64,000 nt of DNA from positions 87,569,501 to 87,633,500 of the forward strand of contig CM027381.1 of NCBI GenBank assembly GCA_015680905.1, read 5' to 3'. The DNA is from Coptis chinensis. Taxonomy: Eukaryota > Streptophyta > Magnoliopsida > Ranunculales > Ranunculaceae. Of the stretch, positions 24,059 to 36,211 are shown in pieces; the stretch's first letter is position 1, and the number at the start of each line of letters is the position of its first letter. A model generated the notes under the pieces. The model was not told the DNA's origin, searched no databases, and worked only from the letters and a program-made list of their open reading frames with translations. The translations under genes and the position numbers were made by a program.

Positions 24059-24178
24059 TTAGATATTCTGGATCATGTTATGCATGAGCGACAGTAGTAC
24101 AATGATAAACACTGTTATCACGAATACTGTGATGGCCCATTCGCATTGCTCCTTTTCCCATCGCTCGAGTTGATTCAT
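24059..24178 (-). CDS. 39-codon one-pass membrane microprotein ORF (Athila A)
   Basis: Intact ATG-to-TAA ORF of 39 codons. The N-terminal 14 residues are charged (MNQLERWEKEQ), then about 17 hydrophobic residues (VFVITVFIIVLLSLM) and a short tail HNMIQNI. This fits a single transmembrane helix. The homologue in Athila B (45054-45173) has exactly the same length and about 20 of 39 identical residues, most changes being conservative. A TATA-like box and a pyrimidine-rich leader precede both. No known family recognised. Its position between two post-pol ORFs suggests a role linked to them. Confidence 0.6.
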   Translation of the reverse strand: MNQLERWEKEQCEWAITVFVITVFIIVLLSLMHNMIQNI

Positions 24179-24263
24179 TATGTTGAAGAAAATGAGAATT
24201 TGTGAAGAGGAGTATTTGAAGAGTGAGAGAAAGGGATGAGTGAAAGTGGAAGAGGAGAGTTGG

Positions 24264-24270
24264 ATTTATA
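24264..24270 (-). promoter_or_regulatory. TATA-like box upstream of the microprotein ORF (A)
   Basis: TATAAAT, 86 bases before the ATG, followed by a CT-rich leader ending CTTCTTCAACATA-like before the start codon. The same arrangement occurs in Athila B at 44961. Confidence 0.5.
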
Positions 24271-24658
24271 ATTAGAAATCTGACCGTTTGGATCAGTCCG
24301 TTGGGTTTTGACCGTTGGGCTTTGAGAGTAGGCCAAGTGCATCAAGGAACAACTAATATATTACGAAGTACAATAATTTCATATCATAAACAATTTCTCA
24401 TTCAAACCGTCTAGAGATACAAAATTATGAGAAATCAAACGATATATAATTTTTTTATCACTAGAAAAATAAAAATGCAATGCATAAGGGAAATAAATGA
24501 CATAGTAATTTCTAAACCAAGGAAAATAAACAACTACTAGGAATCCTCAGGGTTAGCAGAAGATGAACTAGGGTTTCTACTTTGTCGGCCACTTTTACTT
24601 AACTCCTAGCCGAAATTTGACCGGTCTAGAATGTGGCCCAAAGATCAGAAGTTTGATC

Positions 24659-25607
24659 TTAGAATTGCTCTTGATTTGCCATCAGCATTCTCTGGAAACG
24701 GCCTTGGCGATTACGCATTTCTTGCTGGAAGTCATTTTGGGAAGTAAGCATCTCTTCCTGACGAAGAAACATCATGCGCATGCTAGTGTTCATATGTCTC
24801 AAAGCTTCCATAAGAGTGCTGATTCGGCGCATGGTATCCTCATTAAAACAGTTGGGTGGTGAAGGAGGAGGAGGAGGTACGTTATCACGCTCAATATCAT
24901 CTCTCGTTATAGGGTCCTAGTGATCCATTACACAAGTCTCGAAAATCGTAAAATTTTCAAAAGACCTTGTTGGAGTTAAAAGACTAGCGGACTGGAACCC
25001 TAAGTTAAGCATAAGCTGAGTAACAAGTACAGCAAGAGGAGCTTACCTGGTTGATGCAGACGTAAGAACATGGCCCAAGAAATGGACCATATAGAAGCTA
25101 TCCTTCTTCTCCTGGAGGATCCACAGCAGGTGTAAAAATGTCTTGCTTGTTCACGTCAGACGTCTTTGAAGTTCCAATGACGTAAGCCAGCCACTGAGTA
25201 ACAGCTAGTTGGTTATGTCTGAGCGAGTGCTGGTACATGCAGTTCGAGATAGCATTATATTCGCCCTCGAGAAGCGTGTCAAACATCAACTCCATTGTAT
25301 TCGGATACTCCGAAATCAGCAGTGTCGCACTATTGGAGTTGATTGGAATATTCGTCGTTGTCGATATCAATTCCAACGTGAGTTCACGTTCCAACCCATC
25401 CGCCGTAATCCAAAACTCATTCCCTCGAAAACCTCCATTGTTAAAAAACTTCAACAGTAAATCTTCGGAATAATGAGCTGGAATTCAATGCAAAAGATAT
25501 TCCCACTCTCTACTAGCAATTTCCCCATCGAAAAATGGATGAAACATTCTAGAATTATAGAGATTTGAAAATTTTCTCTCAACTGTGATTCTCCGATTTC
25601 GAGTCAT
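24659..25607 (-). pseudogene. Athila A post-pol ORF, paralogue 1
   Basis: Starts MTRNRRITVERKFSNLY at 25607 and has a TGA (probably from TGG) after about 42 codons. It reads open from 25454 to 25098, then in shifted frames to a Gln/Met-rich, coiled-coil-like tail (RQEEMLTSQNDFQQEMRN) ending at a TAA at 24659. Motifs FDGEIASREW, LELIS, MYQHSLRHNQLAV and LVTQLML match paralogue 2 in order, so the element carries two tandem copies of one gene type. No counterpart was found upstream of the microprotein ORF in Athila B. Function unknown. Confidence 0.6.
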
Positions 25608-26094
25608 AGAGGGATCGAGATGAATTTTTGAGGGCCTATATTGGTTGCGCGGAGTGAGGGGATGTTGGTGTTAAAAAATTGGATGAATCGGTGTTGTAGT
25701 GCCCACGCAGTCTTTGGTCAATTTGGACTGTGATGATGCAGCGTCTTGTGAAGGGATTTCTATGGGGACCAAGATCTGGATTGGGGGGGGGGGGAAGAAA
25801 AGTGAGGGGCTGACGCGTGGGATGCCCCACGTGTGGGTTTTTGTGACCGGACGAGTGATTTGGGGTCAGGTCCAATTTTTGGCCCAAGTCCAAATGATTT
25901 CCAGAAATTCCCCTTATGTCCCAAAATTTCAAACGAGGAATTTCAATTTGTTTTAACTCCAAATTAAACGAATGAGATATCAAAACGATCGGCATTAAAA
26001 ATGCCATCCACTGGAATATGACAAAATCACATTCAAACTTTTTTATTTTTATTTGGGGGGGGGGGATGAATCTTGTAAAAACAGAATGCAACCC

Positions 26095-26130
<36 letters not shown>

Positions 26131-26134
<4 letters not shown>

Positions 26135-26515
26135 GTAGGTTCCGTTTACAACACTTTTTATACAACATTTTATACAATACTCTCCACCGGAGCCTTCAAG
26201 ATGATTTAAGGGCTAATGTTTTGTGGATAAGATGCTCTCACCGTGGATATGACCTCCACAAAAAATCGGGTCATTTGACCATTTCTAAGCTTGCCAAAAA
26301 AGGGTTACAAAATCGATATATCTTGACCGTTAATAAAAATTCATAGGTTGAAAGAAATTTTTCTTATGGTTAGGAGTTTTCAAATAAGTTGAATTTTTAT
26401 GGAGATGATCTCCATGGTGTAAAGATCATATCTACAAATAATCAAGGCTTAGTTCATATTTTCAAAGAGTATTGTATAAAACGTTGTATAAAAAGTGTTG
26501 TAAACGGAACCTCCC

Positions 26516-26517
<2 letters not shown>
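26131..26517. mobile_element. MITE with ~47-bp terminal inverted repeats inside a (TA)n tract
   Basis: 387 bp with ends AGGGGTAGGTTCCGTTTACA and the inverted TGTAAACGGAACCTCCCCC. The inverted repeats run about 47 bp with two or three mismatches and include ACACTTTTTATACAAC. TA dinucleotide runs lie on both sides (26097-26130 and 26518-26547), so the target duplication is masked, probably TA. No ORF. Confidence 0.8.
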
Positions 26518-26547
<30 letters not shown>

Positions 26548-26550
<3 letters not shown>

Positions 26551-27478
26551 GTTTTTATTTATTTACAAATTTTATATACAAATGTACAAGGGGAGATGAA
26601 CGTGTCAACAACACCGGACTTCAAGAAGAAATCATTACTATAAAATCAGGCAACTGTCATGTCGGCTCTGGAGCGAACCCAATCCAGCCAGACTGTGGCT
26701 TAACCTTTATGGCGACGGTACCATCCCTGACCAATGTGCAATGGTCTAATAATAATATTACCCTTAGTACATATGGTATAGCCTCAAACCGCCCCAAACT
26801 GTAATCAAATAGAAAACTATTCGGGGTTGGCTGGTGAAATCCATTGCTCGTGCGAACGAGGGACCATCCGATGTTGCATATCACGACTCTCTTTGTGCAC
26901 AACACTTAGTGCAAAGGTGAAAATAAAAAACACGAGTATGTACATGTTGAGTCTTTTAACGTCAGATCTTCAAGACGAATCCCAACCTGTGGGATCAACG
27001 GGACGATGACGAAGTTTATCCTACTGAGCTGGTGTCAGACAATAATATACCTTATACCTGCTCATATTGGATAGTAGATCAAGACCTAGACAGAAAGGTG
27101 TTTGACAATTCATACACTACCCCATCCTTTTCGCACGTCGCTTTCGAGCAAAAGTACTACGACCATTACCTATTCGAGAGGGGTGAGATTTACACCAAAT
27201 GATTAGTTGAAGTTCGCGAGGGAGAGAATAGAAAAGGGAAGAGAAGGAGGGAGTTGAAATTTTTGGTACCCATTGTTTACCAGAAGGCACGTTTGCTCGA
27301 TTAACAGATGACATTTATACTCAGTTTTGAAGTAGAGTTTTTTGTGGACTAAGGTTCTGGCGCTTGCAACCACACACTCTAGGGATCTTTAGAAAAGAAA
27401 ATAGAAGAGGGCCCAGCTACCCTAATGGCATACTTTCCCTATTTATATCACATGGAAAGAAGTACACCAGTGAATCTA
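26548..27478. other. Post-integrase spacer of Athila A with an unexplained + strand frame
   Basis: No minus-strand coding sequence of the element was recognised. On the plus strand, 26570-26804 and about 27003-27200 read as plausible peptides (TCSYWIVDQDLDRKVFDN; FEQKYYDHYLFERGEIYT) that I cannot place. They could be a remnant of an insertion older than the MITE. Otherwise nothing seen. Confidence 0.25.
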
Positions 27479-28684
27479 TTAGTCTAGGTAGACTGGATCT
27501 TTGAGAAGAGTCTCTTCAACATCTGGAGAGCTCAACTTATGATAATGTTTAACGCGTTGACCATTTACTTGAAATTCGCTATCATCATTTACGTTATTCA
27601 AAGATATAGCCCCATAAGAGGTGACAACAGAGACAATGAAAGGACCAGACCATCGAGTTTTTAATTTTCCTGAAAAAATGTGTAATCTTGAGTTGTACAA
27701 CAAAACTTTTTGACCAACTTTGAAATCTTTTCTCAATATGTGCTTGTCATGCACTCTTTTCATGTTGGCTTTATAAGATTTCGAGAGATCATAGGCATCA
27801 CCCCGAATTTCCTCAAGCTCATTTAACTGCAATTTTCTCTTTGTGCCTACCGCATTAGTATTATAATTGAGGCTTTTGATGGCCCATAGAGCACGATGCT
27901 CAAGTTCAACCGGCAGGTGACAATGTTTTCCAAAAATGAGGCGATAAGGAGACATCCCTATAGGTGTCTTAGAAGCTATTCTGTAAGCCCACAAGGCATC
28001 AGATAATCGTAGAGACCAGTCTTTTCTAGATGGATTAACAATTTTTTCCAAAATGGATTTGATCTCTCTATTAGAGACTTCTACTTGGCCACTGGTTTGA
28101 GGATGATACGGAGTTGCCACTTTGTGCGTGACTTCATATTTCTTTACTAATGATTCAAAAATTTTATTACAGAAATATTTTTCCCCATCACTAATTATAG
28201 CTTTTGGAACGCCAAATCGAGAGAAAATATTTTCCTTTACAAACCAAACGATCGTTTTATGATCATTAGCACGACATGCCAATGCCTCAATCTATTTTGA
28301 CACGTAGTCAACTGCTACCAGTATGTAAAGGAAACCATGAGAATTTGAAAAGGGACCCACGAAGTCGATGCCCCATACATCAAAGATTTCCACAATTAAA
28401 ATGGGATTTAAGAGCATCATATTGCGTTGAGTAATGTGTCCTAGCTGTTGCCAGCGGTTGCATGCTTTGCAATGCTCATGTGCATCTCTAAATAGTGTTG
28501 GCCAATAAAATCCACATTGTAGAACCTTGGCCGCTCTTTTCTTACCACTGAAATGACCACCACAAGATTGTTCATGGCAGAAGGATAACACGTCATTGTG
28601 TTCCCAGTCGGGAATGCAACGACGGATTAGTTGGTCCGAACAATACTTGAAGAGGTAGGGATCATCCCATAAATAAAATTTCAC
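27479..28684 (-). pseudogene. Athila A integrase
   Basis: Inserts element cDNA into the chromosome. The zinc-binding HHCC region is visible near the start of the segment (HEQSCGGHFSGKKRA, HCKACNRW). The catalytic D,D,E residues sit in [17 protein letters not shown] and [14 protein letters not shown]-terminal domain follows ([26 protein letters not shown]). One in-frame TAG near 28284, where the family has Trp, splits it into 28684-28292 and 28282-27479. The C-terminal half is otherwise open and ends with a natural-looking TAG at 27479. Confidence 0.9.
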
Positions 28685-28825
28685 AGTGAATAAGAACTTT
28701 TTTCAGTCATTACGAGACCAAAATGAAGGGACTTCCTCGGTAACTAAGTAATTTACAATGTCAGCGTACCAGGGGGACGAAAAAATGGAATATAAGTGTT
28801 CATTCGGAAAGGAATCACAGATAGG

Positions 28826-30475
28826 TTAGGTATCAGAATCAATATCACTGACAAGTCTTGATAAATGGTCTACAACCACATTTTCGCAACCTTTTTTATC
28901 TCTAATTTCTAGAGTAAATTCTTGCAAGAGGAGAATCCAGCGGATCAATCTCTGTTTTGCATCTTTTTTCACTAATAGGTAACGAAGCGCCGCATGGTCA
29001 GTGTAGACAATTGTAGAAGAACCCATTAGGTAAGGACAAAACTTATCCAAGGCATATACAACGGCGAGAAACTCTTTCTCAGTGGTGGTATAGTTACGTT
29101 GAGCTTCATTAAGGGTTTTACTCGCGTAGTAAATGGCAATTGGCTTATCTTCTCGGCATTGCCCTAGTACAGCTCCAAAAGCATAGTCACTCGTGTCACA
29201 CATTAATTCAAAAGGTTTAGACCAATCAGGTGGTTGAATTATGGGAGCAGTAGTTAAGGCGGATTTTAAAGTCTCAAAAGCTAGTTTGCAATTGAAACTG
29301 AAGTCAAAAGCGGCATCTTTAAGCAAGAGGTTGGTTAAAGGTCGAGCAACCTTTGAGAAATCTTGAATAAATCTCCTATAGAAACCTGCATGTCCTAAAA
29401 ATGCGCGAATGTCGCGAACTATTTTTGGTATAGGAAGTGAAGCAATTTTTTCTATCTTAGCTTTGTCGACTTCGATTCCGTCTTCTGAAACGATATGTCC
29501 TAAAACTATTCCTTTTTTAACCATGAAATGACATTTTTCCCAATTAAGAACAAGGTTTTTCTCTTCACAACGTGTAAAGACCTTTTCAAGATTTGATAGA
29601 CAGCTATCGAAAGAATCTCTATATATTGAGAAGTCGTCCATGAATACTTCCATAAAACGTTCAACCATATCAATGAAAATGTGAAGCATGCAGTAAATTG
29701 AAAGTACCGTGTGCATTGCAAAGGCTGAAAGGCATTCGCTTATATGCAAATGTACCAAAAGGACAATTGAACGTAGTCTTTTCTTGATCGCCAGGATCTA
29801 TGACTATCTGAAAATATCCTGAATAACCATCAAGAAAACAGTAATACGCATGACTGGCTAACCGTTCAAGCATCTGATCGATGAAGGGTAGTGGAAAGTG
29901 ATCCTTACAAGTGACTGCATTAAGTTTGCGATAGTCAATGCATATTCGCCATTTCATTGGAATACGAGCGGAGATGCATTCATCTTTATCATTACGCACA
30001 ACTATAATGCCAGATTTCTTTGGAACAACGTGTACTGGACTCACCCAAACACTATCGGAGATAGGGTAAATAATACCTGCATCGAATAACTTAAAACTTC
30101 CTCCCGTACCACATCTTTCATGGTTGGGTTTAGACGACGACGCCATGCGTTCACGCGCGACGTCTTAGCATTTTCTTCAAGATGTATGCGATGGGTGCAT
30201 ACATTAGGGCCAATGCCTTTAATGTCATCGAGGGACCATCCAATAGCAGAATGGTGTTGTTGAATGACATCTATTAAACGGGATTGTTGATCATCAGTCA
30301 ATTGAGATGATATAATAATTGGATGACTACCATCTGGATTAAGATGTACGTATTTTAATTCCGAAGGAAAAGGTTTTAAGTCAGGGGCAGGTGGAGTGGG
30401 TATGAAAGATTCTTGAGGAAAGTCGTCTTCCATAGAGTAAACAGATTGATGTTCATCCAAATCGCTGGACATCAC
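28826..30475 (-). pseudogene. Athila A reverse transcriptase and RNase H
   Basis: Copies element RNA into DNA and removes the template. Order on the minus strand: pre-RT region (AIGWSLDDIKGIGPNVCTHR), RT palm beginning GIIYPISDSVWVSPVHVVPK and WRICIDYRKLNAV, the metal-binding FMDDF box, then thumb/connection ([11 protein letters not shown]). RNase H follows ([34 protein letters not shown]). Breaks: a frameshift near 30095, another near 29695 just before the FMDDF box, and stops between RNase H and integrase (28826 and near 28697). Confidence 0.92.
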
Positions 30476-30571
30476 GGTCGTAGGGTCAAATAATGGTATT
30501 GACTCTAATAACTCATTTACTTCTTGTGTATAATCATCGTCCTCAAATTCAAAATTACTAAAGTAAAGAAA

Positions 30572-31693
30572 TTAGTATACTTCATCTTCAGGAAAAGTGT
30601 TTGTTAAATACTCTTGCACAATGCTGTCAACCCTGTTCACCTCACCATCAATGTCAGGCTCTGGAATTTGTTTCATCATCTTGAACACATTTATCTCGAC
30701 CAAAAGATTTCTGAAGGACATGGTCATGGAACCATCCCTACAGTTAATAAGAGTCGCATTAGCAGTTGCTAGGAACGGACGTCCTAAGATGATAGGAATG
30801 GAATCACATGCAACTTCTGTATCCAAAATAATAAAGTCTACAGGATAGAAAAAGTCTTGGACTTTTACAAGGACATTTTCCACAATTCCTTTTGGATACT
30901 TAATGGAACAATCGGCTAACTGTAGAGTCATGGTGGTAGGTTTTAGCTCATGAAGACCTAGTTTTTTAAATAAGTAATATGGAAGTAAGTTCACACTAGC
31001 TCCTAGGTCTAGTAGCGCAGTAGCCGTATATTTGTCACCTAAGGTGCATGGAACCGTTGGTCTACCAGAGTCCTTGTATTTGACTATACCATTGTGTTCG
31101 GTGATGAATGGAAACTGTTCGGTGAGGAACGCTTGTTGAGGAACATTAGTTCTCTTTTTTGTGGTGCACACATCTTTCAGAAATTTTGCATGTTTTGGCA
31201 ATAGCTTTAAGGTATCGAGAAAAGGTAAGTTGATTGTCAAATTCTGAAAAGTCTTTCGAATTTCATCAAAATTCTCATCAGGTTTATTCTTTGCCAAGTG
31301 TGCAGGAAATGGTGCCTTAGGGCAGAATTTGGCAAAGGGGTATGCTTGCTTGTTTCCTAAATTCTGAGATGTTGACTTTGTTGTATTTGGTGAATCCTCC
31401 GTAGGTTCATTATTGGAAATAGATTCATTGGAACCGTCGGATTCCTTTGGTTGATCATCTGGCATACGTATTTGATTGTCTACAGTTTTTCCAGATCGAA
31501 GAGTAGTGATTGCATGCACCTCAGCTTGGTTGGGAGTACTTGTACCAGGTGCACTGGTGAGTTCAAAGGCAGTGTTCGCTGGCTTAGGGTTTGGAATTGC
31601 TTGTCCAGGAAACACACCTTTCTGACTCTTTTCTTGCGCCAATTGTTGAAATGATTGTTGGATAGACGTTAAAATTTGAGATTGTTGGTTCAT
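30572..31693 (-). pseudogene. Athila A gag C-terminus and aspartic protease
   Basis: 373 codons open. The second half is a retropepsin-type protease with the Athila signature DLGASVNLLPYYLFKKLGL (usual D-S/T-G is replaced by D-x-G-A-S-V, normal for this lineage) and flap/core segments IPIILGRPFLATANA. It should process the Gag-Pol polyprotein. The first half (Gln/Pro/Thr-rich) is the linker after the gag zinc knuckle. A single in-frame stop at 30572 separates it from the RT frame, which continues in the same phase. Confidence 0.85.
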
Positions 31694-33074
31694 GTAAGCT
31701 AAGAAAGTCTCACTTGTCCTATCCGTAACGAGTGGCGTAGGTTGTGCAACAGGTACTAGATCACGATTATTGCTGAGAAGTTGTTGATTATAGTTGGGAT
31801 TTGGATTGGCTGGAACAAGGCTGCGGTTGGTTTGATAGTTAGCATCAGAAGTATTTTGAAATTGATTCTGACTTTGTTGGTATTATTGATTATTTCCTTG
31901 GCGGTAAGGAATAAAGTTGTTGATTGGTCGAACTGGTGGATTAGCAAAACCTGGAAGAGCCCCCAGCTATTGGTTATTTTGGCGCCAAGTGAAATTCGGA
32001 TGTTGTCTCCAAGGTGCATTAGGAATGTTGAATACACATGCCTCCTCCAATGGTTGAGTAGAGGAAGCATATAACAAGGGACAATATGCATCAGGATGGT
32101 CAGGACTAAGACAAAGAACACATGGGGAGGTGTCAATGTTCATAACCTGTTTTGGTAGTTGATCGTTTACTTGAACTACAAGGGCATCTACATTTTTAGT
32201 TAGGGATTATATTAATTTTTTTAATTCAGGATCGGGTTTTACCTCAAAAATAGATGTAGCTTTTGTAACAGTATCCTTTGATGAACTAGACAATTCAGTG
32301 TTACCCCAGTGTGTACCTTTTTTCGCTTGTTTTTCAAGAAAAGTATATATTTCAGTAGCTCTTTTGTCCATAAAGCAACCGCCGTTCATTATATCAAGAG
32401 TTTCTTTTTTGATGATCAGAAAGTCCATTAAAGAAGGAACGAACAAGGACGGCTTTGTCTAGTTGGTGATGAGGACATTCTAAAAGAAGATTAGTAAAGC
32501 GACTCCATGCTTCCGTAAAGGATTCATGAGGATTTTGACTAAAGAATTGAATTTTCTGAAGCATTTTAGTAGTTTTCTTTTGAGTGTAAAATTGAATCAT
32601 GAAAGCTTGAACAAGTTTATTCCATGTATCTATGGATTGTGGCTGTTGTCCTGCTAGCCAAATTGACGCTTTTTCCGCTAAAGTGAATGGAAACAGCCTC
32701 AACAAGAGTTGTTCCTTAGAGACAACTGGATGGTGAAATGTTGTGGCCACTTGTTGAAGCCTACGAAGATAATTGTACGGTTTTTCGTAATCCAAACCAT
32801 GATACACAGGTAACAAACTAAAAACGTTTGGCGGAATTCGAAAATCACCGACAATGTCCTCAAGGTTGATGCAGGAAGAAGGTCCTTCCTGTAATGCAGT
32901 ATAGAAGTCTGACAGGGGCTTCTCAGCTGGTGAAGGATCGTCGGCCATAACGACAGAAGTTACTGGCGAAGAAGAAGAACAAGTTTTAGGTGAGAACTTA
33001 CGCAATTGCCGATCGTATTTTTTTCGACGATAGGTATGTTCAAATTCTTTAGTGGAACCAGACCGTAATCTCAT
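31694..33074 (-). pseudogene. Athila A gag (capsid and nucleocapsid)
   Basis: Structural protein of the virus-like particle. 33074-32394 encodes the Athila gag core (LLLRLFPFTLAEKASIWLAG, ESFTEAWSRFTNLLLECPHH, VRSFFNGLSDHQK). After a frameshift near 32415 the frame continues with GGCFMDKRATEIYTFLEKQ. A zinc knuckle of the CX2CX4HX4C type lies near 32130-32090 (CVLCLSPDHPDAYC). TAG and TGA stops near 31969 and 31890 interrupt the Asn/Gln-rich tail. The ATG at 33074 begins MRLRSGSTKEF. Confidence 0.88.
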
Positions 33075-34539
33075 GCAAGCATAAAATTAGATCTAATTTA
33101 CAGAAGGAACTTATAATTACTTGAGTTTTATGATTCTCTTGAAGTATTAGAGTTGAACAACGTAGACCTAAGTTGCTGCTAATGTAGCAGTGAAGCGAGG
33201 AATACGTGTGCATAAACCAACGGCCAGGTTACAAGAGAGCTATGAGGGAGGCTTTTTGTGCAAGCACGGTTCTAATTAAGTAATCTCAATCTTTTAAGTT
33301 TCCTAGACATCGTTGGAATATGATTAAGATTTATGGAATTAAAATTTATGCAAGGTCTTTCTTATTTTTTTATTTTTTTTAGAATAAGAAACTATACAAG
33401 GGTGAAAGTACAAGCATGCAAATACGATCTACTCATACAAGACTAGATGCAGTAGCATGTGAAGATACTCTACTCATACGTATAGCTACACAAATAGGCA
33501 AGGTTGTATCATCGATAAATACTTCGATACGTACAGGCAAATATACATCAGTAATACGTATATGTATGCTAATTTGTAAATCGATATTATGTAGACGATA
33601 TCAACAAGAATGAGCAAATTTGAATCACTCATATGATCTAAATACATTAGCATGCTAATATAGTATAATGTCGACGCAGATAAATAATGACAATGCTAAA
33701 ACTAAATATGCAACGATTTTACATAAACTAAAATCGACTCTTGTATTGCATAATAATTCGATTTCGCAATACTCATTGAGATTGCGAGTGTCATATAGAG
33801 AGCAGCTTTACCCCATAGGGTTTAGAAACAACTTACCCAACTCAGATTTTAACCCTCGTTGGAATGTTCTCCTCTTTCTTGACAAAATCGAAGTATTATA
33901 CAAGGACGTGTACTTATATGTAGAGAAATACTAAACATACAACAATAGACACTTATACGTAGAAAGACAGATAACCATGCAAAACAGTACCATTTATATG
34001 TATATATACATTAATATGCAATTCATGCCCAATTAATCGTATATAAATATTTACAGGTATATGAACATGATTCATGCATATTTCTAGGCTAATACGTAAA
34101 TAATAATCCATAAACTAGTACATAATAACTACATACATGACATTCATACAAAAACAGTAAAAATGTGGAACCTGTAGCGTCCCGCTAGTCCGCCAAAGAA
34201 ATGAAACAGACGTTTCAATCCGTCGACGTAATTAATCCCAGAAGATATTTGAATTTTCTGTTACAGTTCCAGAGAGTTAGGCCTGGATATGGATCAAGAT
34301 ATATCAGTGGATACTGCAGCTAGAACATGAGCAGCAAAAGAGAAACGACACCCGCGGACCCGGGTTACACCTGCGGACACAAGTCCAGTACTGCGCACGC
34401 CGAGGATTCTCCCACAATGAGCTAAACTTTTCACAGCAACCTTAGATTTTTGTGTATGTAGTTTACTTTCCCGGTCCTAACTTGTTGTTCCTGGAAGTAC
34501 CCCAAAAAATCCGTTAGTGATCAGGTCTTTTGCGAGGCA

Positions 34540-34588
<49 letters not shown>

Positions 34589-34703
34589 AAAAACGTAAGA
34601 AATAAACAAAAATGAAGGAAGGATGAGAGTGGGGGTTCCCCTTGGAGCAATTTCCAGTCTGTAGCACAAGTCCTTGGTCTTTAGCATGGCAACGGCACTA
34701 TTT
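33075..34703 (-). other. 5' leader of Athila A with primer-binding site and poly-A tract
   Basis: No gene. The minus strand after the LTR reads TAGTGCCGTTGCCATGC (34682-34699), a mutated tRNA-Asp-type primer-binding site. A homopolymer of about 40 A lies at 34548-34587. Near 34340-34400 a GC-rich phrase, GTCCGCGGGTG on the minus strand, is partly repeated. Confidence 0.65.
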
Positions 34704-36206
34704 TGATATTACCTTTTGATATGTTAAAGATATGAATCTCTTATTGAACAAAGTGCAAATTCAAAGATTTTTTTCCTTACTCACGATCTTCGTGTTCATA
34801 TGGTTTTGAGTAGGGATTCGAACCAACCTAAATTCTAGGACCACTTACAACTGGTTTTACTCTTTTAGGAAACTAGTGAGTAAGTTTAGCTATGATTATA
34901 TTAATACTAACTACTTGGTTTCTTTTAATGCACACAAATTGAAAACCTTAAGTTATGTAAACATGTAACTAAGACAAGATAAAATTTTACTAAAACAAAA
35001 GTGGAGAGTTAATTTTTCTCATGTAAAGATAACTTCTATTATTTGATTTTTAGTAAGTGCATCTTAATCTTCCTAGAACTCTTAGACAAGTCCTAATAAA
35101 AATTAACTTGATCCCTAACATATATGACTCATCTCTAAAATCATATATGCTAGCATATAGAACCAAAGCAATGACTTATCTCTAAGCTCATCACCTTGAT
35201 TCCTAACTAGACTCTACACCAACTACCATTTTGGGATAGGATGTAGGTCTAGTTGTTCTTCCTAACAACTTACTAAAATCAAATAACAAAGGTTTCCCTC
35301 ACATGAGCATCATTAACTCCCCACAAAGGGAAGGTTTAGCTCATGTTCCTTGGGAAAATATGACAAGTGTAGAATGTAGAATGAGAGAGAGAACAAAAAG
35401 AAGAAGAACTATCTATATAAATTCACTTGCATTTATATTTATTTTCAACTAGAAGAACACAAGGTTTCCTCCATTAAAACTATTACAAGCTTTCTACTAA
35501 ACTAAAAACTATAAATAAAAACTAAGACTAAGGAACTAAAATAATGCATGGTAAAGGAAAAGAAATCAAAGGGAGTAAATGGAGTGTCCCCCTTTGTTTT
35601 GTTATCTTCTTCATTTGAGAGAAATCTCATTTCCTCCCACGTGAAACACCAAACCACATTTACTTCCTTCTTAACCACACAATCTACAACAAAGTGACAC
35701 CTATCTTTTTTCACTATTAACACCTAATCTCATCTAACTTTATTAACTACATGCAAGGTGTCACTTTTGCACCAATTATTTGCACCTTTTTCTTGACTTG
35801 TATGATGACTCATCAAATCTTGAGCCCAAGATAGTGGGTCCACATGCATCCAAAGGGGTCGGGTTTTTTGGCGGTTTACAACTTCCCTATCTATAGTGGG
35901 AATTCATCATACGATTGTCCGAAAGCAGCTCACTTGTCGCATTCGGAGTCCTGGTTCAAGGGGTGGGAGCTTCAGAAGTTTGATGCTTCTGTGCGGATTT
36001 GTTGGGCTTCACATGGCTGATTTGGAAGAATTCATATATACATCGTCCCTCGTGGCTTTAATGCGCAGTTTAACCAATATTTTCATGTTTATCATAAGAC
36101 CAAAAAAAGTCGGTAAAACATACTTATTTCATGATTATTAAACACATAATTAACCAAATTTATATGTCTCAATGGGGTTTAATATTACAGTTTTGGGTGC
36201 TTATCA
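34704..36206 (-). repeat. 5' LTR of Athila A
   Basis: 1503 bp, same length as 17859-19361, TGATATTAC to GGGTGCTTATCA on the plus strand. Followed by the duplication ATTAC at 36207-36211. Confidence 0.93.
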
Positions 36207-36211
36207 ATTAC

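Larger units (their letters stand above)
17859..36206 (-). mobile_element. Athila-type LTR retrotransposon A (complete, decayed)
   Basis: Two 1503-bp LTRs (17859-19361 and 34704-36206), TGAT to ATCA, are flanked by a perfect 5-bp duplication ATTAC (17854-17858 and 36207-36211). Minus-strand order: 5' LTR, primer-binding site, leader, gag, protease, RT/RNase H, integrase, a long post-pol region with four ORFs, polypurine tract and 3' LTR. Domain order and sequence fit the Athila lineage of Ty3/gypsy. Coding regions carry several stops and frameshifts. By eye the LTRs differ by a few percent, with the last ~400 bp more diverged. Confidence 0.95.
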
